64,000 nt of DNA from Chitinophagaceae bacterium UBA1930 (GTDB taxonomy: Bacteria > Bacteroidota > Bacteroidia > Chitinophagales > Chitinophagaceae). Both the position numbers and the translations under genes were made by a program. The stretch spans positions 186,001 through 250,000 of the forward strand of contig DDFK01000002.1 in assembly GCA_002337145.1 (NCBI GenBank). Reading direction: 5' to 3'. The notes beneath the pieces are model-generated. The model was not told the DNA's origin, searched no databases, and was given only the letters and a program-made list of their open reading frames with translations. Positions 8,937 through 16,866 of the stretch are shown here, one piece after another. Each line of letters begins with the position of its first letter. The first letter of the stretch is position 1.

Positions 8937-9641
8937 ATGACAGAATTCAGACCATCGAGGTTCCAGATATTGCCATCTGTTATCAAAAACCTGCTTATTA
9001 TAAACGGGCTGGTTTTTCTGGCACAAAATACCATTGGCCGTAGTGCTTCCTTCAACATGGAAGACCTGTTTGCCCTGCATACCTGGCAAAGCCCTTTGTT
9101 TAAGCCCTGGCAATTTGTAACGCATATGTTCATGCATGGCGATATTGGCCATATATTCAGCAATATGCTTGCTTTGTGGATGTTCGGATCCATATTGGAA
9201 AATGTATGGGGGCCCAAACGTTTTGTTACTTTTTATTTTGCATGTGGATTGGGTGCTGCGTTTTGCCATATGTGTGTGCTGTTTTATGAGATGCAGCCCA
9301 TTGCGGCCGCATTTAAGCAACTACCTTTTGAACAGCAGCAGCAGTTAATTACCAACCCGCTATTTAAGTTGAATGAAGCCACACTGGGTGCATCGGGAGC
9401 TGTATTTGGTTGCCTTGCAGCTTTTGGTTACTTATTTCCCAATACCTACATCTATTTGTATTTTTTCCTTCCGATAAAAGCAAAATGGTTTGTTATTGGG
9501 TATGCTGTGGCTGAGCTTTTTCAGGCAGTGCAGAATTCAGCTGGTGACAGTGTTGCACACGTGGCCCATTTGGGCGGTGCATTGGTAGGTATAATACTGG
9601 TTTACTTTTGGAACAAAACCAATAAAAAAACGTTTTATTAG
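8937..9641 (+). CDS. Rhomboid intramembrane serine protease
   Basis: A polytopic membrane protease of 234 residues with about six TM helices. The catalytic Ser is S153 in GASGAVFG and the catalytic His is H211 in HVAHLGG. The TM2 oxyanion-type motif HGDIGHIFSN (H67, H72, N76) is also present, so it looks catalytically complete. It cleaves single-pass membrane substrates within the bilayer; substrates cannot be predicted. It starts 17 bp after rlmD and ends 2 bp before a second, divergent rhomboid, an arrangement that suggests a functional pair. Confidence 0.92.
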   Translation: MTEFRPSRFQILPSVIKNLLIINGLVFLAQNTIGRSASFNMEDLFALHTWQSPLFKPWQFVTHMFMHGDIGHIFSNMLALWMFGSILENVWGPKRFVTFYFACGLGAAFCHMCVLFYEMQPIAAAFKQLPFEQQQQLITNPLFKLNEATLGASGAVFGCLAAFGYLFPNTYIYLYFFLPIKAKWFVIGYAVAELFQAVQNSAGDSVAHVAHLGGALVGIILVYFWNKTNKKTFY

Positions 9642-9643
9642 TT

Positions 9644-10585
9644 ATGGGCGATAGGGATTATTATATACAACAGCAGCCATCACGCAGGCCTTTACTGGGT
9701 GCAACCAATAATGCTTTGGTCATGCTTATTGCCATCAATGCTGTGCTGTTTATCATACTCAATTTCCTGAACCTTGTTTATAAAGTATCTGCTGTTAACG
9801 TATTTGTTGGCGACAGCAATTTCCATACACAGGTACTGGACTGGTTCATACTGCCTGCACAAGCGGGCAAGTTGGCAACAAGGCCATGGACCATACTGTT
9901 GTACATGTTTACCAATTATGATGTAATGATGCTCATCAGCAACCTGTTGTGGCTATGGAGCTTTGGCTATATATTCCAGGACCTTGCAGGTAACAGGAAG
10001 CTGATCCCGGTGTATCTGTATGGTGGTCTTGCTGGGTCAGTGTTCTTTTTGCTGAGTGTGAATTTTGTACCATACCTGCATAGCAATATTGCATCTTTTC
10101 AGCCACTGGTTGGTAGTGGTGCGGCCGTAATGGCTGTTGCCGTGGCAACAACAACGGTTGCCCCCGATTATCGCATATTCCCCATGCTGAATGGTGGCAT
10201 ACCATTATGGGTGCTTACTGTAATTTTTATCATCATAGATTTTGCAAGTGTGGGCAGCTATACAGGCGGGGTGGCAATAGCACACCTGTCTGGTGCCGCT
10301 ATGGGCTTCATCTTTATAAAGCTAATGGCCAAAGGCATTGATATAGGGGAGTGGATGAACAGGTTTGCCGATTGGGTAAATGACCTGTTCAATCCCGAAA
10401 AGAAACATGCCACAGACACCGGGAAACATTTTTACAAGGCCGACAAAGTGCCTTATCAAAAAACAGCCAATGTTACCCAGCAAAGACTTGATGATATACT
10501 TGATAAAATAAATGTACATGGCTACGCAATGCTTACCGATGATGAAAAAGAATTTTTAAAACGTGCAAGCAAAGAAGAATTATAG
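9644..10585 (+). CDS. Second rhomboid-like membrane protein with DUF6576-like tail
   Basis: A 313-residue paralogue of the preceding gene. Ser and His are retained (S158 in LVGSGAAVM, H214 in IAHLSGAAMG), but the first Gly of GxSG is Val and the TM2 His residues are replaced (NYDVMMLISN instead of HGDIGHIFSN). It may therefore be weakly active or a regulatory pseudoprotease. After the last TM helix comes a soluble tail of about 80 residues ending DDILDKINVHGYAMLTDDEKEFL, split here for length, which resembles DUF6576. The ATG follows the previous stop by 2 bp, indicating translational coupling. Confidence 0.85.
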   Translation: MGDRDYYIQQQPSRRPLLGATNNALVMLIAINAVLFIILNFLNLVYKVSAVNVFVGDSNFHTQVLDWFILPAQAGKLATRPWTILLYMFTNYDVMMLISNLLWLWSFGYIFQDLAGNRKLIPVYLYGGLAGSVFFLLSVNFVPYLHSNIASFQPLVGSGAAVMAVAVATTTVAPDYRIFPMLNGGIPLWVLTVIFIIIDFASVGSYTGGVAIAHLSGAAMGFIFIKLMAKGIDIGEWMNRFADWVNDLFNPEKKHATDTGKHFYKADKVPYQKTANVTQQRLDDILDKINVHGYAMLTDDEKEFLKRASKEEL

Positions 10586-10590
10586 CAGCC

Positions 10591-11721
10591 ATGGCAATTA
10601 GTATTAAGCGAGTATTTAGCAATAGCATATTGGTGTTGGGCTGTATCTATTCGGCCGTTTATCTGTTAGGTTGTCTTACGCCTTACATCAGCCCCGCCAG
10701 TTTTTACCCGCTTACTTTTCTTGCACTCCTTTTCCCTTATTTGTTACTGGGCATGATTGTATGGTTGGTAATTGTTTTGATTTTTTACAGGAAAAAAACA
10801 TGGATTTTTTTATTGCTGCTTGCCATGGGCTTTCAGAATATAGCTTCTGTTTTTGCATTCCGAACAGGTAAGCAGTTTGTTCGGCAAAAGGATGCCAAAA
10901 CAATCCGTGTGCTGTCATGGAACGTGCAGGATTTCCTGGACAGTCAGTATCATACAGATACAGTGGGCAATAAGCGTAGGGACATGATGGCTTTTATACA
11001 TGACATTGATGCCGACATTGTTTGCATACAGGATTTTACGGAACAGACAAATCCGGCATACAGGTCATGCATCAACGATGTAATTGCTGCCGGCAATTTC
11101 AAGTATCATTTCTTCAGTAAGGATTTTGCCCAACAATACTATTATGCCTTCTCAGAATATGGCACCGCAATATTTTCGAGATTCCCGATAATTGATTCCG
11201 GCAGGATTGTTTATCCCGGCAATAGGTTCCCCGAATCATTGGCATACGCCGATATAAAAATGGGTAACGATACTGTTCGGGTGCACAATACGCACTTGCG
11301 TTCCATGTACTTGAAGTTTGTGGCAGATACTGCCAATAAAGACGAATTTATAAAAGACGAACTCAATTTTTTGGCAGAGCATCCGCAACTGCACGACCGT
11401 TTAAGGCATTACGACCTGCAGCATATAGCACAGGTACACATTGCAAAGCCTTTTATGGATGCCTGTAAGCACCCGTATATTTTTTGTGGCGATCTCAACA
11501 GCGTGCCTTCGAGTTATGTGTACCACCATCTTAGTAAGGGCTTAAAGGATGCCTTTGTTGCAAAGGGTTCAGGTATTGGCGGCACTTACGATGGTATTGC
11601 TCCAACCTTGCGTATTGATGTTATTTTAATGAGCAAACAATTCAAGCCTGTTCAATATTATTCTCCAAGATTCCATGCATCTGACCATTTTCCTGTTGTA
11701 ACGGATATGCAACTACATTAG
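10591..11721 (+). CDS. Membrane-anchored endonuclease/exonuclease/phosphatase (EEP) family protein
   Basis: A 376-residue protein with three N-terminal hydrophobic helices (about 12-85) and then an EEP domain. Conserved metal and catalytic motifs are visible: WNVQDF, CIQDFTE, NTHLRS, CGDLNSVP and the terminal SDHFPV. The family hydrolyses phosphodiesters or phosphomonoesters (nucleases, phosphatases, sphingomyelinases); the substrate is not evident, and the membrane anchor suggests an envelope location. It starts 5 bp after the second rhomboid and is followed 21 bp later by a paralogue. Confidence 0.88.
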   Translation: MAISIKRVFSNSILVLGCIYSAVYLLGCLTPYISPASFYPLTFLALLFPYLLLGMIVWLVIVLIFYRKKTWIFLLLLAMGFQNIASVFAFRTGKQFVRQKDAKTIRVLSWNVQDFLDSQYHTDTVGNKRRDMMAFIHDIDADIVCIQDFTEQTNPAYRSCINDVIAAGNFKYHFFSKDFAQQYYYAFSEYGTAIFSRFPIIDSGRIVYPGNRFPESLAYADIKMGNDTVRVHNTHLRSMYLKFVADTANKDEFIKDELNFLAEHPQLHDRLRHYDLQHIAQVHIAKPFMDACKHPYIFCGDLNSVPSSYVYHHLSKGLKDAFVAKGSGIGGTYDGIAPTLRIDVILMSKQFKPVQYYSPRFHASDHFPVVTDMQLH

Positions 11722-11742
11722 TTTTTTTATTTACTTTGATAC

Positions 11743-12867
11743 ATGGCAAAAAGTTTTGTTAGACGGGCCTCCAAAATATTTTTTATCTCTTTGAATGTTT
11801 TGGTTATTGCATTGTTTTTACTGGCTTGCCTATGCCCATATATCAGCAGTGCAAGCCTTTGGTTAATTGGTTTTGTAGGGTTGATTGTTCCATACCTGGC
11901 AACTTTGCTTATACTGTTCACCATATTCTGGCTGGTTGCAAAACCCCGTATTGCCCTGTTTTCATTTGTTGCTTTGTTAGTTGGCATCCAGCAGTTATAC
12001 GTGCTGTTTGCAGTGCACATGACATCTACCTTCAACAACAAAAAAGAAGAAGCTGTTTTGCGTATTGTTGACTGGAACGTGCAGAGCTTTAACGGCCTTA
12101 CCAAGAACCGGGAAGCCAAGAAAATGGTACGGAACGAAATTGCAGAAAGCATTGCAAAGTTGAACCCAGATGTAATTTGTCTGCAGGAATTTAATACGGC
12201 AACCAATGGCGGCGAACAGGCCGATAATATTGCACTCTTCACTAAAAACTACCCATATTATTTTTTCTCTAAGGACTATCAACGCAGCAATGGCAAGTAC
12301 CAGTCTGGCTGCATTATCTTTTCTAGGTACCCAATCATCCGTTCCGAAAGGACCGCTTATCCCGTTGCCGAAAGTTTGATTTATGCGGATATTGTAAAAG
12401 GTGCCGATACGGTGAGGGTTTATACAACGCACCTTCAATCATTCAAGTTCAAGAAAGAGGATTATGAAGGGCTGGATAATATTACCAATACCGATGATGC
12501 TTCGGTAAATGCTTCCATGAATGTGTTCAAGAAAATGAGACTTGCTTTTGGCCGTCGTGGCAAACAAACCGAAATGGTAAAAACGGAAACCGGTAAAAGT
12601 CCATATCCATCCATTGTTTGCGGCGATTTCAATGATGTGCCCAACAGCAATACCTATTTCAAGATAAAAGGCAACAGGCAAGACGCTTTCCTGAAACAGC
12701 ATTTTGGTATCGGCCGTACCTATATCTGGTTGGCCCCGACCTTACGTATCGATTATATACTGCCCGACAAAAATTTTGAAGTAAAACAGTTTGACTTGGT
12801 AGACGAGGACCTGAGCGATCACTTAATGCTAGTAAGCGACCTGAAGTTGAAAACAAAAGCCCAATAA
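11743..12867 (+). CDS. Second membrane-anchored EEP family protein (paralogue)
   Basis: 374 residues with the same plan as the upstream gene: three N-terminal TM helices, then an EEP domain with WNVQSFNG, CLQEFNT, TTHLQS, CGDFNDVPNS and SDHLML. The pair probably arose by tandem duplication followed by strong divergence, because the motifs are kept while most of the rest differs. It is last in the rlmD-rhomboid-EEP run; cysS follows after a 181 bp regulatory gap. Function beyond phosphohydrolase is unknown. Confidence 0.88.
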   Translation: MAKSFVRRASKIFFISLNVLVIALFLLACLCPYISSASLWLIGFVGLIVPYLATLLILFTIFWLVAKPRIALFSFVALLVGIQQLYVLFAVHMTSTFNNKKEEAVLRIVDWNVQSFNGLTKNREAKKMVRNEIAESIAKLNPDVICLQEFNTATNGGEQADNIALFTKNYPYYFFSKDYQRSNGKYQSGCIIFSRYPIIRSERTAYPVAESLIYADIVKGADTVRVYTTHLQSFKFKKEDYEGLDNITNTDDASVNASMNVFKKMRLAFGRRGKQTEMVKTETGKSPYPSIVCGDFNDVPNSNTYFKIKGNRQDAFLKQHFGIGRTYIWLAPTLRIDYILPDKNFEVKQFDLVDEDLSDHLMLVSDLKLKTKAQ

Positions 12868-12910
12868 CCAGCAGCCCAAAAATCCCGCTTTCCAAATTGA
12901 TTCAGTTCCT

Positions 12911-12918
12911 TATCTTCG
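12911..12918 (+). promoter_or_regulatory. Candidate -7 box for the cysS leader transcript
   Basis: TATCTTCG, one mismatch from TAnnTTTG, ends 5 bases before the ATG of the poly-Cys leader ORF, so the RNA would start at or next to that ATG. The same TATCTTCG variant lies upstream of the GT4 gene at 62.4 kb. Confidence 0.4.
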
Positions 12919-12923
12919 CTTCA

Positions 12924-12965
12924 ATGAAAATCTTCTTTCAATATTGTTGTTGCTGCTGTTGTTAA
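12924..12965 (+). CDS. 13-codon poly-cysteine leader peptide upstream of cysS
   Basis: The ORF reads MKIFFQYCCCCCC and then TAA: six consecutive Cys codons (TGT TGT TGC TGC TGT TGT) directly before the stop, 83 bp upstream of the cysteinyl-tRNA synthetase start. Leader peptides with runs of one amino acid regulate genes for that amino acid by attenuation, so this is a strong candidate for a sensor of Cys-tRNA(Cys) shortage. The ATG sits 5 bp after a -7-like box, suggesting a leaderless transcript. The location and composition are seen directly; the regulatory role is inference. Confidence 0.75.
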   Translation: MKIFFQYCCCCCC

Positions 12966-12998
12966 TACAGCCATCCTCTTTTTGCGGTATCTTACCGC
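12955..12998 (+). promoter_or_regulatory. cysS: Candidate attenuator structures between the Cys leader and cysS
   Basis: Two short hairpins can be drawn: GCTGT/ACAGC spanning the last Cys codons and the stop of the leader (12955-12970), and GCGGTA-TCT-TACCGC (12984-12998). The second is not followed by a strong T-run, so it is not a classic terminator. A ribosome stalled on the Cys codons would open the first hairpin. The mechanism (transcriptional or translational) is not decidable from sequence. Confidence 0.4.
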
Positions 12999-13048
12999 TG
13001 CAATTTCCCTTTCAACCAAATATACCAAGGAACAAATAATTTATAGTT

Positions 13049-14548
13049 ATGTCGCTTAAAGTGTACAATTCTTTATCAAGAAAAAAAGAAATATTTACAT
13101 CCATCACCCCTGGCCATGTTGGTATGTACGTGTGCGGACCAACCGTAAGCGGAGAGAGCCATTTGGGCCATGCAAGGCCCTACATCACTTTCGATGTAGT
13201 GTACCGTTACCTTACTTATCTGGGCTACAAAGTGCGTTACGTACGCAACATAACCGATGCCGGGCACTTTGAAGAAGAGGGCCGTGAAGCAGAGGACAAG
13301 ATCAGCAAGAAAGCCGTATTGGAAAAGCTGGAACCCATGGAACTGGTGCAGAAATACACCAACCTTTTTCATTGGGCCATGAACGAGTTCAATACCATAC
13401 AACCCAGTATAGAACCCACAGCAACCGGACATATTGTAGAGCAGATAAACATGATTGAAAAAATTATTGCCGATGGTTACGGGTATGTAAACAATGGCTC
13501 GGTTTATTTTGACGTGAATAAGTACAATGATGATTTTAGCAAACTGGGCTTGCCTTATGGCATGCTGAGCGGAAGAAATATTGAGGAACAATTGGATACT
13601 ACCAGGGAACTGGATGGGCAAGACGAGAAGCGTAACAAAGCAGATTTCGCCTTGTGGAAAAATGCACCGCCAGAACATATCATGCGTTGGAAAAGCCCGT
13701 GGGGAGAGGGTTTCCCAGGATGGCATATTGAATGCTCGGCCATGGCCACAAAATACCTGGGAACCGAATTTGATATACATGGTGGTGGTATGGACCTGCA
13801 GTTTCCGCATCATGAATGCGAGATTGCACAGAGCACTGTTTGCAACCATACCACACCTGTACGTTATTGGCTGCACAACAACATGATTACCATTAATGGT
13901 AGAAAGATGGGCAAGAGCTATAACAACGTAATCAAGTTGAGTGAGCTGTTTACGGGCAGCCATCCTATACTGGAACAGGCCTACCATCCCATGACGATAC
14001 GGTTTTTCATCCTGCAGTCGCATTACCGCAGTACATTGGATTTTGGTAATGATGCATTGCAGGCAAGCGAAAAAGCATTTAAACGTTTGTGGGAAGCTTA
14101 TGAAGTATTGCAGAAGCTTGCTGTTGGTAACTGGCAGGCATCTGATGCGGAGCTGGATGCAAAAGTGAACAGGTACCTTACAGAGCTGGATGAGTTTATG
14201 GATGATGATTTCAGTACCGCAAAAGTGCTGGCAAACCTGTTTGAACTGGTGCCTGTAATTAATGGGTTAAAGCATAACCAATTACCTGCCGATGCCATTG
14301 GTGGCGATACGCTTGCATTGATGCAACAGAAACTTAAAATATACATTGAAGATATTTTGGGTTTAAAGGCAGAGAGCACCAGTAGCCAACAGTTGGAAGG
14401 TATATTGCAACTGCTCATCAGCATACGCAAGGAAGCAAAGGCCAAAAAGGATTTTGTGACCAGCGACAGGATCCGGAAGGAGCTGGAAGCCCTGGGTGTG
14501 CAACTAAAGGACGAGAAGGATGGTAGTGTGAGTTATTCGTTCAATTAA
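13049..14548 (+). CDS. cysS: Cysteinyl-tRNA synthetase
   Basis: A class I aminoacyl-tRNA synthetase of 499 residues that charges tRNA(Cys). HIGH-type motif HLGHAR is at 38-43. Zinc ligands are C29 (YVCGPT), C229 (HIECSAM), H254 and E258 (FPHHECE). The KMSKS loop reads KMGKS at 286-290, and the DALR-type anticodon region is C-terminal. The length is normal. The upstream poly-Cys leader ORF suggests expression is tied to Cys-tRNA charging. A stem-loop terminator follows, so it appears monocistronic apart from the leader. Confidence 0.97.
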   Translation: MSLKVYNSLSRKKEIFTSITPGHVGMYVCGPTVSGESHLGHARPYITFDVVYRYLTYLGYKVRYVRNITDAGHFEEEGREAEDKISKKAVLEKLEPMELVQKYTNLFHWAMNEFNTIQPSIEPTATGHIVEQINMIEKIIADGYGYVNNGSVYFDVNKYNDDFSKLGLPYGMLSGRNIEEQLDTTRELDGQDEKRNKADFALWKNAPPEHIMRWKSPWGEGFPGWHIECSAMATKYLGTEFDIHGGGMDLQFPHHECEIAQSTVCNHTTPVRYWLHNNMITINGRKMGKSYNNVIKLSELFTGSHPILEQAYHPMTIRFFILQSHYRSTLDFGNDALQASEKAFKRLWEAYEVLQKLAVGNWQASDAELDAKVNRYLTELDEFMDDDFSTAKVLANLFELVPVINGLKHNQLPADAIGGDTLALMQQKLKIYIEDILGLKAESTSSQQLEGILQLLISIRKEAKAKKDFVTSDRIRKELEALGVQLKDEKDGSVSYSFN

Positions 14549-14572
14549 ATAAAAGGTTGGTCATCTGTTTTT

Positions 14573-14614
14573 AAAGCCGGCTCAGCGATAATAATCAAAG
14601 AGCTGGCTTTTTTG
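14573..14614 (+). terminator. Terminator after cysS
   Basis: Stem AAAGCCGGCTC / GAGCTGGCTTT (11 bp, one G-T wobble) with a 16-base loop, followed by a run of T residues, 25 bp after the cysS stop codon. Confidence 0.75.
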
Positions 14615-14736
14615 TTGGAACGTTTCTTGTAATACATCAGATCTGTTTTGAAACAATTTTAATTAATTGGTTAAGGTTACGGCATAACAGCCCATAACCC
14701 ATTTGCATGCGTTATTTTTAACCTCAAATTTGAACT

Positions 14737-15447
14737 ATGAAATACGTTTTATCCATTTTGTTCTGCTTTGTTTGCCTTGCAGTTTCTGCACAGAAAAAGA
14801 AGATATGGGGCGTGGTACTGGACAGTGTTACACATGCTCCGGTAGAGCTTGCCAGCATTACCAATCTGGATAAACGGACAACTACAGTAAGTAACGAAAA
14901 AGGCGGGTTCAGTATCGATGTTGCCAACAACCAGATCCTTTCCGTTGCATCAGTCAATTATTATTTTGACACGCTGCACATTACAGATAACATACTTGCC
15001 CTTGACACGTTGGTGATGTATCTGAAGCCGATATCCAGGAACTTGAAAGAGGTTACCGTTACACAGATCGTTAACCGTTACCGGTACGACAGCCTGCAAA
15101 GAAGGAACAGCTTTTTGCAGGATGTTGGTGGCAATAAAATACCCACCCTCTCCAAAGCCAATAGTGGTGCTGGCATAGGCATTAGCATTGACCGTTTCAG
15201 CAGGCGTGAAAAACAGAAACGCAAGGCTTTCGACATGTTTGATGCGATGGAAAAAGAACAGTACATCAATTACAGGTTCTCGCCACAGCTTGTAAGCGAA
15301 TACACGGCATTAAAAGGTGATGCACTGATTGATTTCATGCAGAAGCAAAGACCCGATTATAATTGGCTAAGGGCACATCCCCAGGAAGAGGACATGAAAT
15401 ATTACATTAACGAGCAGTTGAAAATTTATTACAAACGCAGCAACTAG
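14737..15447 (+). CDS. Secreted protein with carboxypeptidase-regulatory-like domain
   Basis: 236 residues with a clear signal peptide (YVLSILFCFVCLAVSAQ). Residues 20-105 form a CarboxypepD_reg-like beta-sandwich (IWGVVLDSVTHAPVELASI... VSNEKGGFSIDV...), the domain found at the N-terminus of TonB-dependent receptors and surface proteins in Bacteroidota. The C-terminal 130 residues are charged, helical and unassigned (FSRREKQKRKAFDMFDAME). Its stop is directly adjacent to the stop of the convergent permease gene. The role is unknown. Confidence 0.75.
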   Translation: MKYVLSILFCFVCLAVSAQKKKIWGVVLDSVTHAPVELASITNLDKRTTTVSNEKGGFSIDVANNQILSVASVNYYFDTLHITDNILALDTLVMYLKPISRNLKEVTVTQIVNRYRYDSLQRRNSFLQDVGGNKIPTLSKANSGAGIGISIDRFSRREKQKRKAFDMFDAMEKEQYINYRFSPQLVSEYTALKGDALIDFMQKQRPDYNWLRAHPQEEDMKYYINEQLKIYYKRSN

Positions 15448-16719
15448 TTACTCGTACCGCAATGCGGTGATCGGGTTCAGTTTGGAAGCTTTCATGGCAG
15501 GGTAGATACCTGCACCCAAACCTACAAGGGTACAGATTACAATACCGATAATTACCCAGTCCCAGGGAATAACAAAACCTGTTTTCAAAAACATGGCAAA
15601 CAGGTTGCCTACCAATATGCCCAATATAATGCCGAATATGGCACCCAATAAACTAATGATGACGCTTTCGAATAGGAACTGCTGACGTACGTTGCTACTT
15701 TTGCCGCCAATGGCTTTTATCAAACCAACCTCCCTTGTACGCTCGTTTACCGATACCAGCATAATGTTCATTAGCCCAATGGCAGCACCTATCAGGGTAA
15801 TCAGTCCAATGGCCCCGGCACTACCGGTAATGCTGCTTAAAAAGCCAATAAACAGTTCGGCTACCTTGTCGCTTTTCTCTGTAACAAAATTGTCTGCATC
15901 CACGGGCTGCAGTTTCCTTACTGCCCTGAATACTGCCGTGGCCTCGCTTACGGCCACTTCAAGCTCTGCCACATCATTTACCATAACACCAATTAGGTAG
16001 GATGATGATGCCGTACTAAAGCCAGCTGCGTTGTTATAGGAGGTAACCACAATATCATCCTGTCTTAAAAAACTGCTTGCTCCTTTTGATTTAAGCAGTC
16101 CAATAACACGGTAAGGCAAACCAGCCACACGTATTATTTTATCCACGCACAGTTCGGGGTGTTCTGCACCAAACAGTTTGGCTGCGGTGCTGCTGCCAAT
16201 CAGGCAAACATTCCTGCCGCTTGTTACATCAAGGCTGTTCAGGTTGCGGCCTTCCTGGATCACATAACCGTTCACGGCAAGATAATTCTCATCGCCACCC
16301 CAAATATTGGTTACAGGATTTGTTTTTTTGTTTTCGTACGTGCAATCGAACCCGTTACCGCCACGCAGGTATATACTGACCAATGAAGGGAATTTGTAAT
16401 TGGCCTTAAAGTATTCTGCATCTTCTTTGCGTATGACTTTGTTGAGGTTGGATTTTTTTTCCTTCTTTCCTTTCTGTGCCTTTACCACATTGTTGCCGCC
16501 ACCTATGCGTACATTGGATTCTTTAAAACGTATGCTGAATGCATTGGCACCCATAAAAGAAAAACTTTCCTTCAAGCTCTGGTTCATGGCCTGTATGGCG
16601 GTAATAATACCAATCAATGCCATGATGCCAAATGCAATAATAGAAACGGTGATACCTGTACGCAACTTATTGCCGCGTATGGTTCTAAAAGCAAGTTCAA
16701 ATGAATCTTTAAGTTTCAT
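15448..16719 (-). CDS. MacB/FtsX-type ABC transporter permease
   Basis: 423 residues. TM helix 1 lies near 20-45, followed by a large periplasmic MacB_PCD domain (about 48-270) with a Lys-rich insert (QKGKKEKKSNLNK), and then three TM helices in a FtsX domain (about 295-420) with the conserved ERTREVGLIKAIGGKSSNV motif and the YPAMKASKLNPITALRYE end. It should pair with an ATP-binding subunit; the closest in this window is the MacB/LolD-type ATPase at 46.8 kb, which is not adjacent. It probably exports peptides or lipoproteins; the substrate is unknown. Confidence 0.9.
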   Translation of the reverse strand: MKLKDSFELAFRTIRGNKLRTGITVSIIAFGIMALIGIITAIQAMNQSLKESFSFMGANAFSIRFKESNVRIGGGNNVVKAQKGKKEKKSNLNKVIRKEDAEYFKANYKFPSLVSIYLRGGNGFDCTYENKKTNPVTNIWGGDENYLAVNGYVIQEGRNLNSLDVTSGRNVCLIGSSTAAKLFGAEHPELCVDKIIRVAGLPYRVIGLLKSKGASSFLRQDDIVVTSYNNAAGFSTASSSYLIGVMVNDVAELEVAVSEATAVFRAVRKLQPVDADNFVTEKSDKVAELFIGFLSSITGSAGAIGLITLIGAAIGLMNIMLVSVNERTREVGLIKAIGGKSSNVRQQFLFESVIISLLGAIFGIILGILVGNLFAMFLKTGFVIPWDWVIIGIVICTLVGLGAGIYPAMKASKLNPITALRYE

Positions 16720-16810
16720 GAAAGGTATTGGTGCATGCTGTTAAGGCAGCAGTTGATTGATTGCGGAATAAAGATAAACATATTGAACCAACAAGGCCAT
16801 TGCAAAAGGA

Positions 16811-16838
16811 AACACCCCAATATTATTTGGGGTGTTGT
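16811..16838 (-). terminator. Terminator after dnaB
   Basis: A perfect 10-bp stem AACACCCCAA / TTGGGGTGTT with a short AT loop. On the minus strand it is followed by a T-rich stretch, ending the dnaB transcript. Confidence 0.75.
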
Positions 16839-16866
16839 TACTAAGATGTAATGCTATACTGTTGTA

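Noticed and set aside
12984..12998. The GCGGTA/TACCGC hairpin as a classic intrinsic terminator for the cysS leader
   Set aside because: The stem is only 6 bp and what follows is TGCAATTTCCC, without a continuous T-run, so only a generic attenuator structure is proposed.
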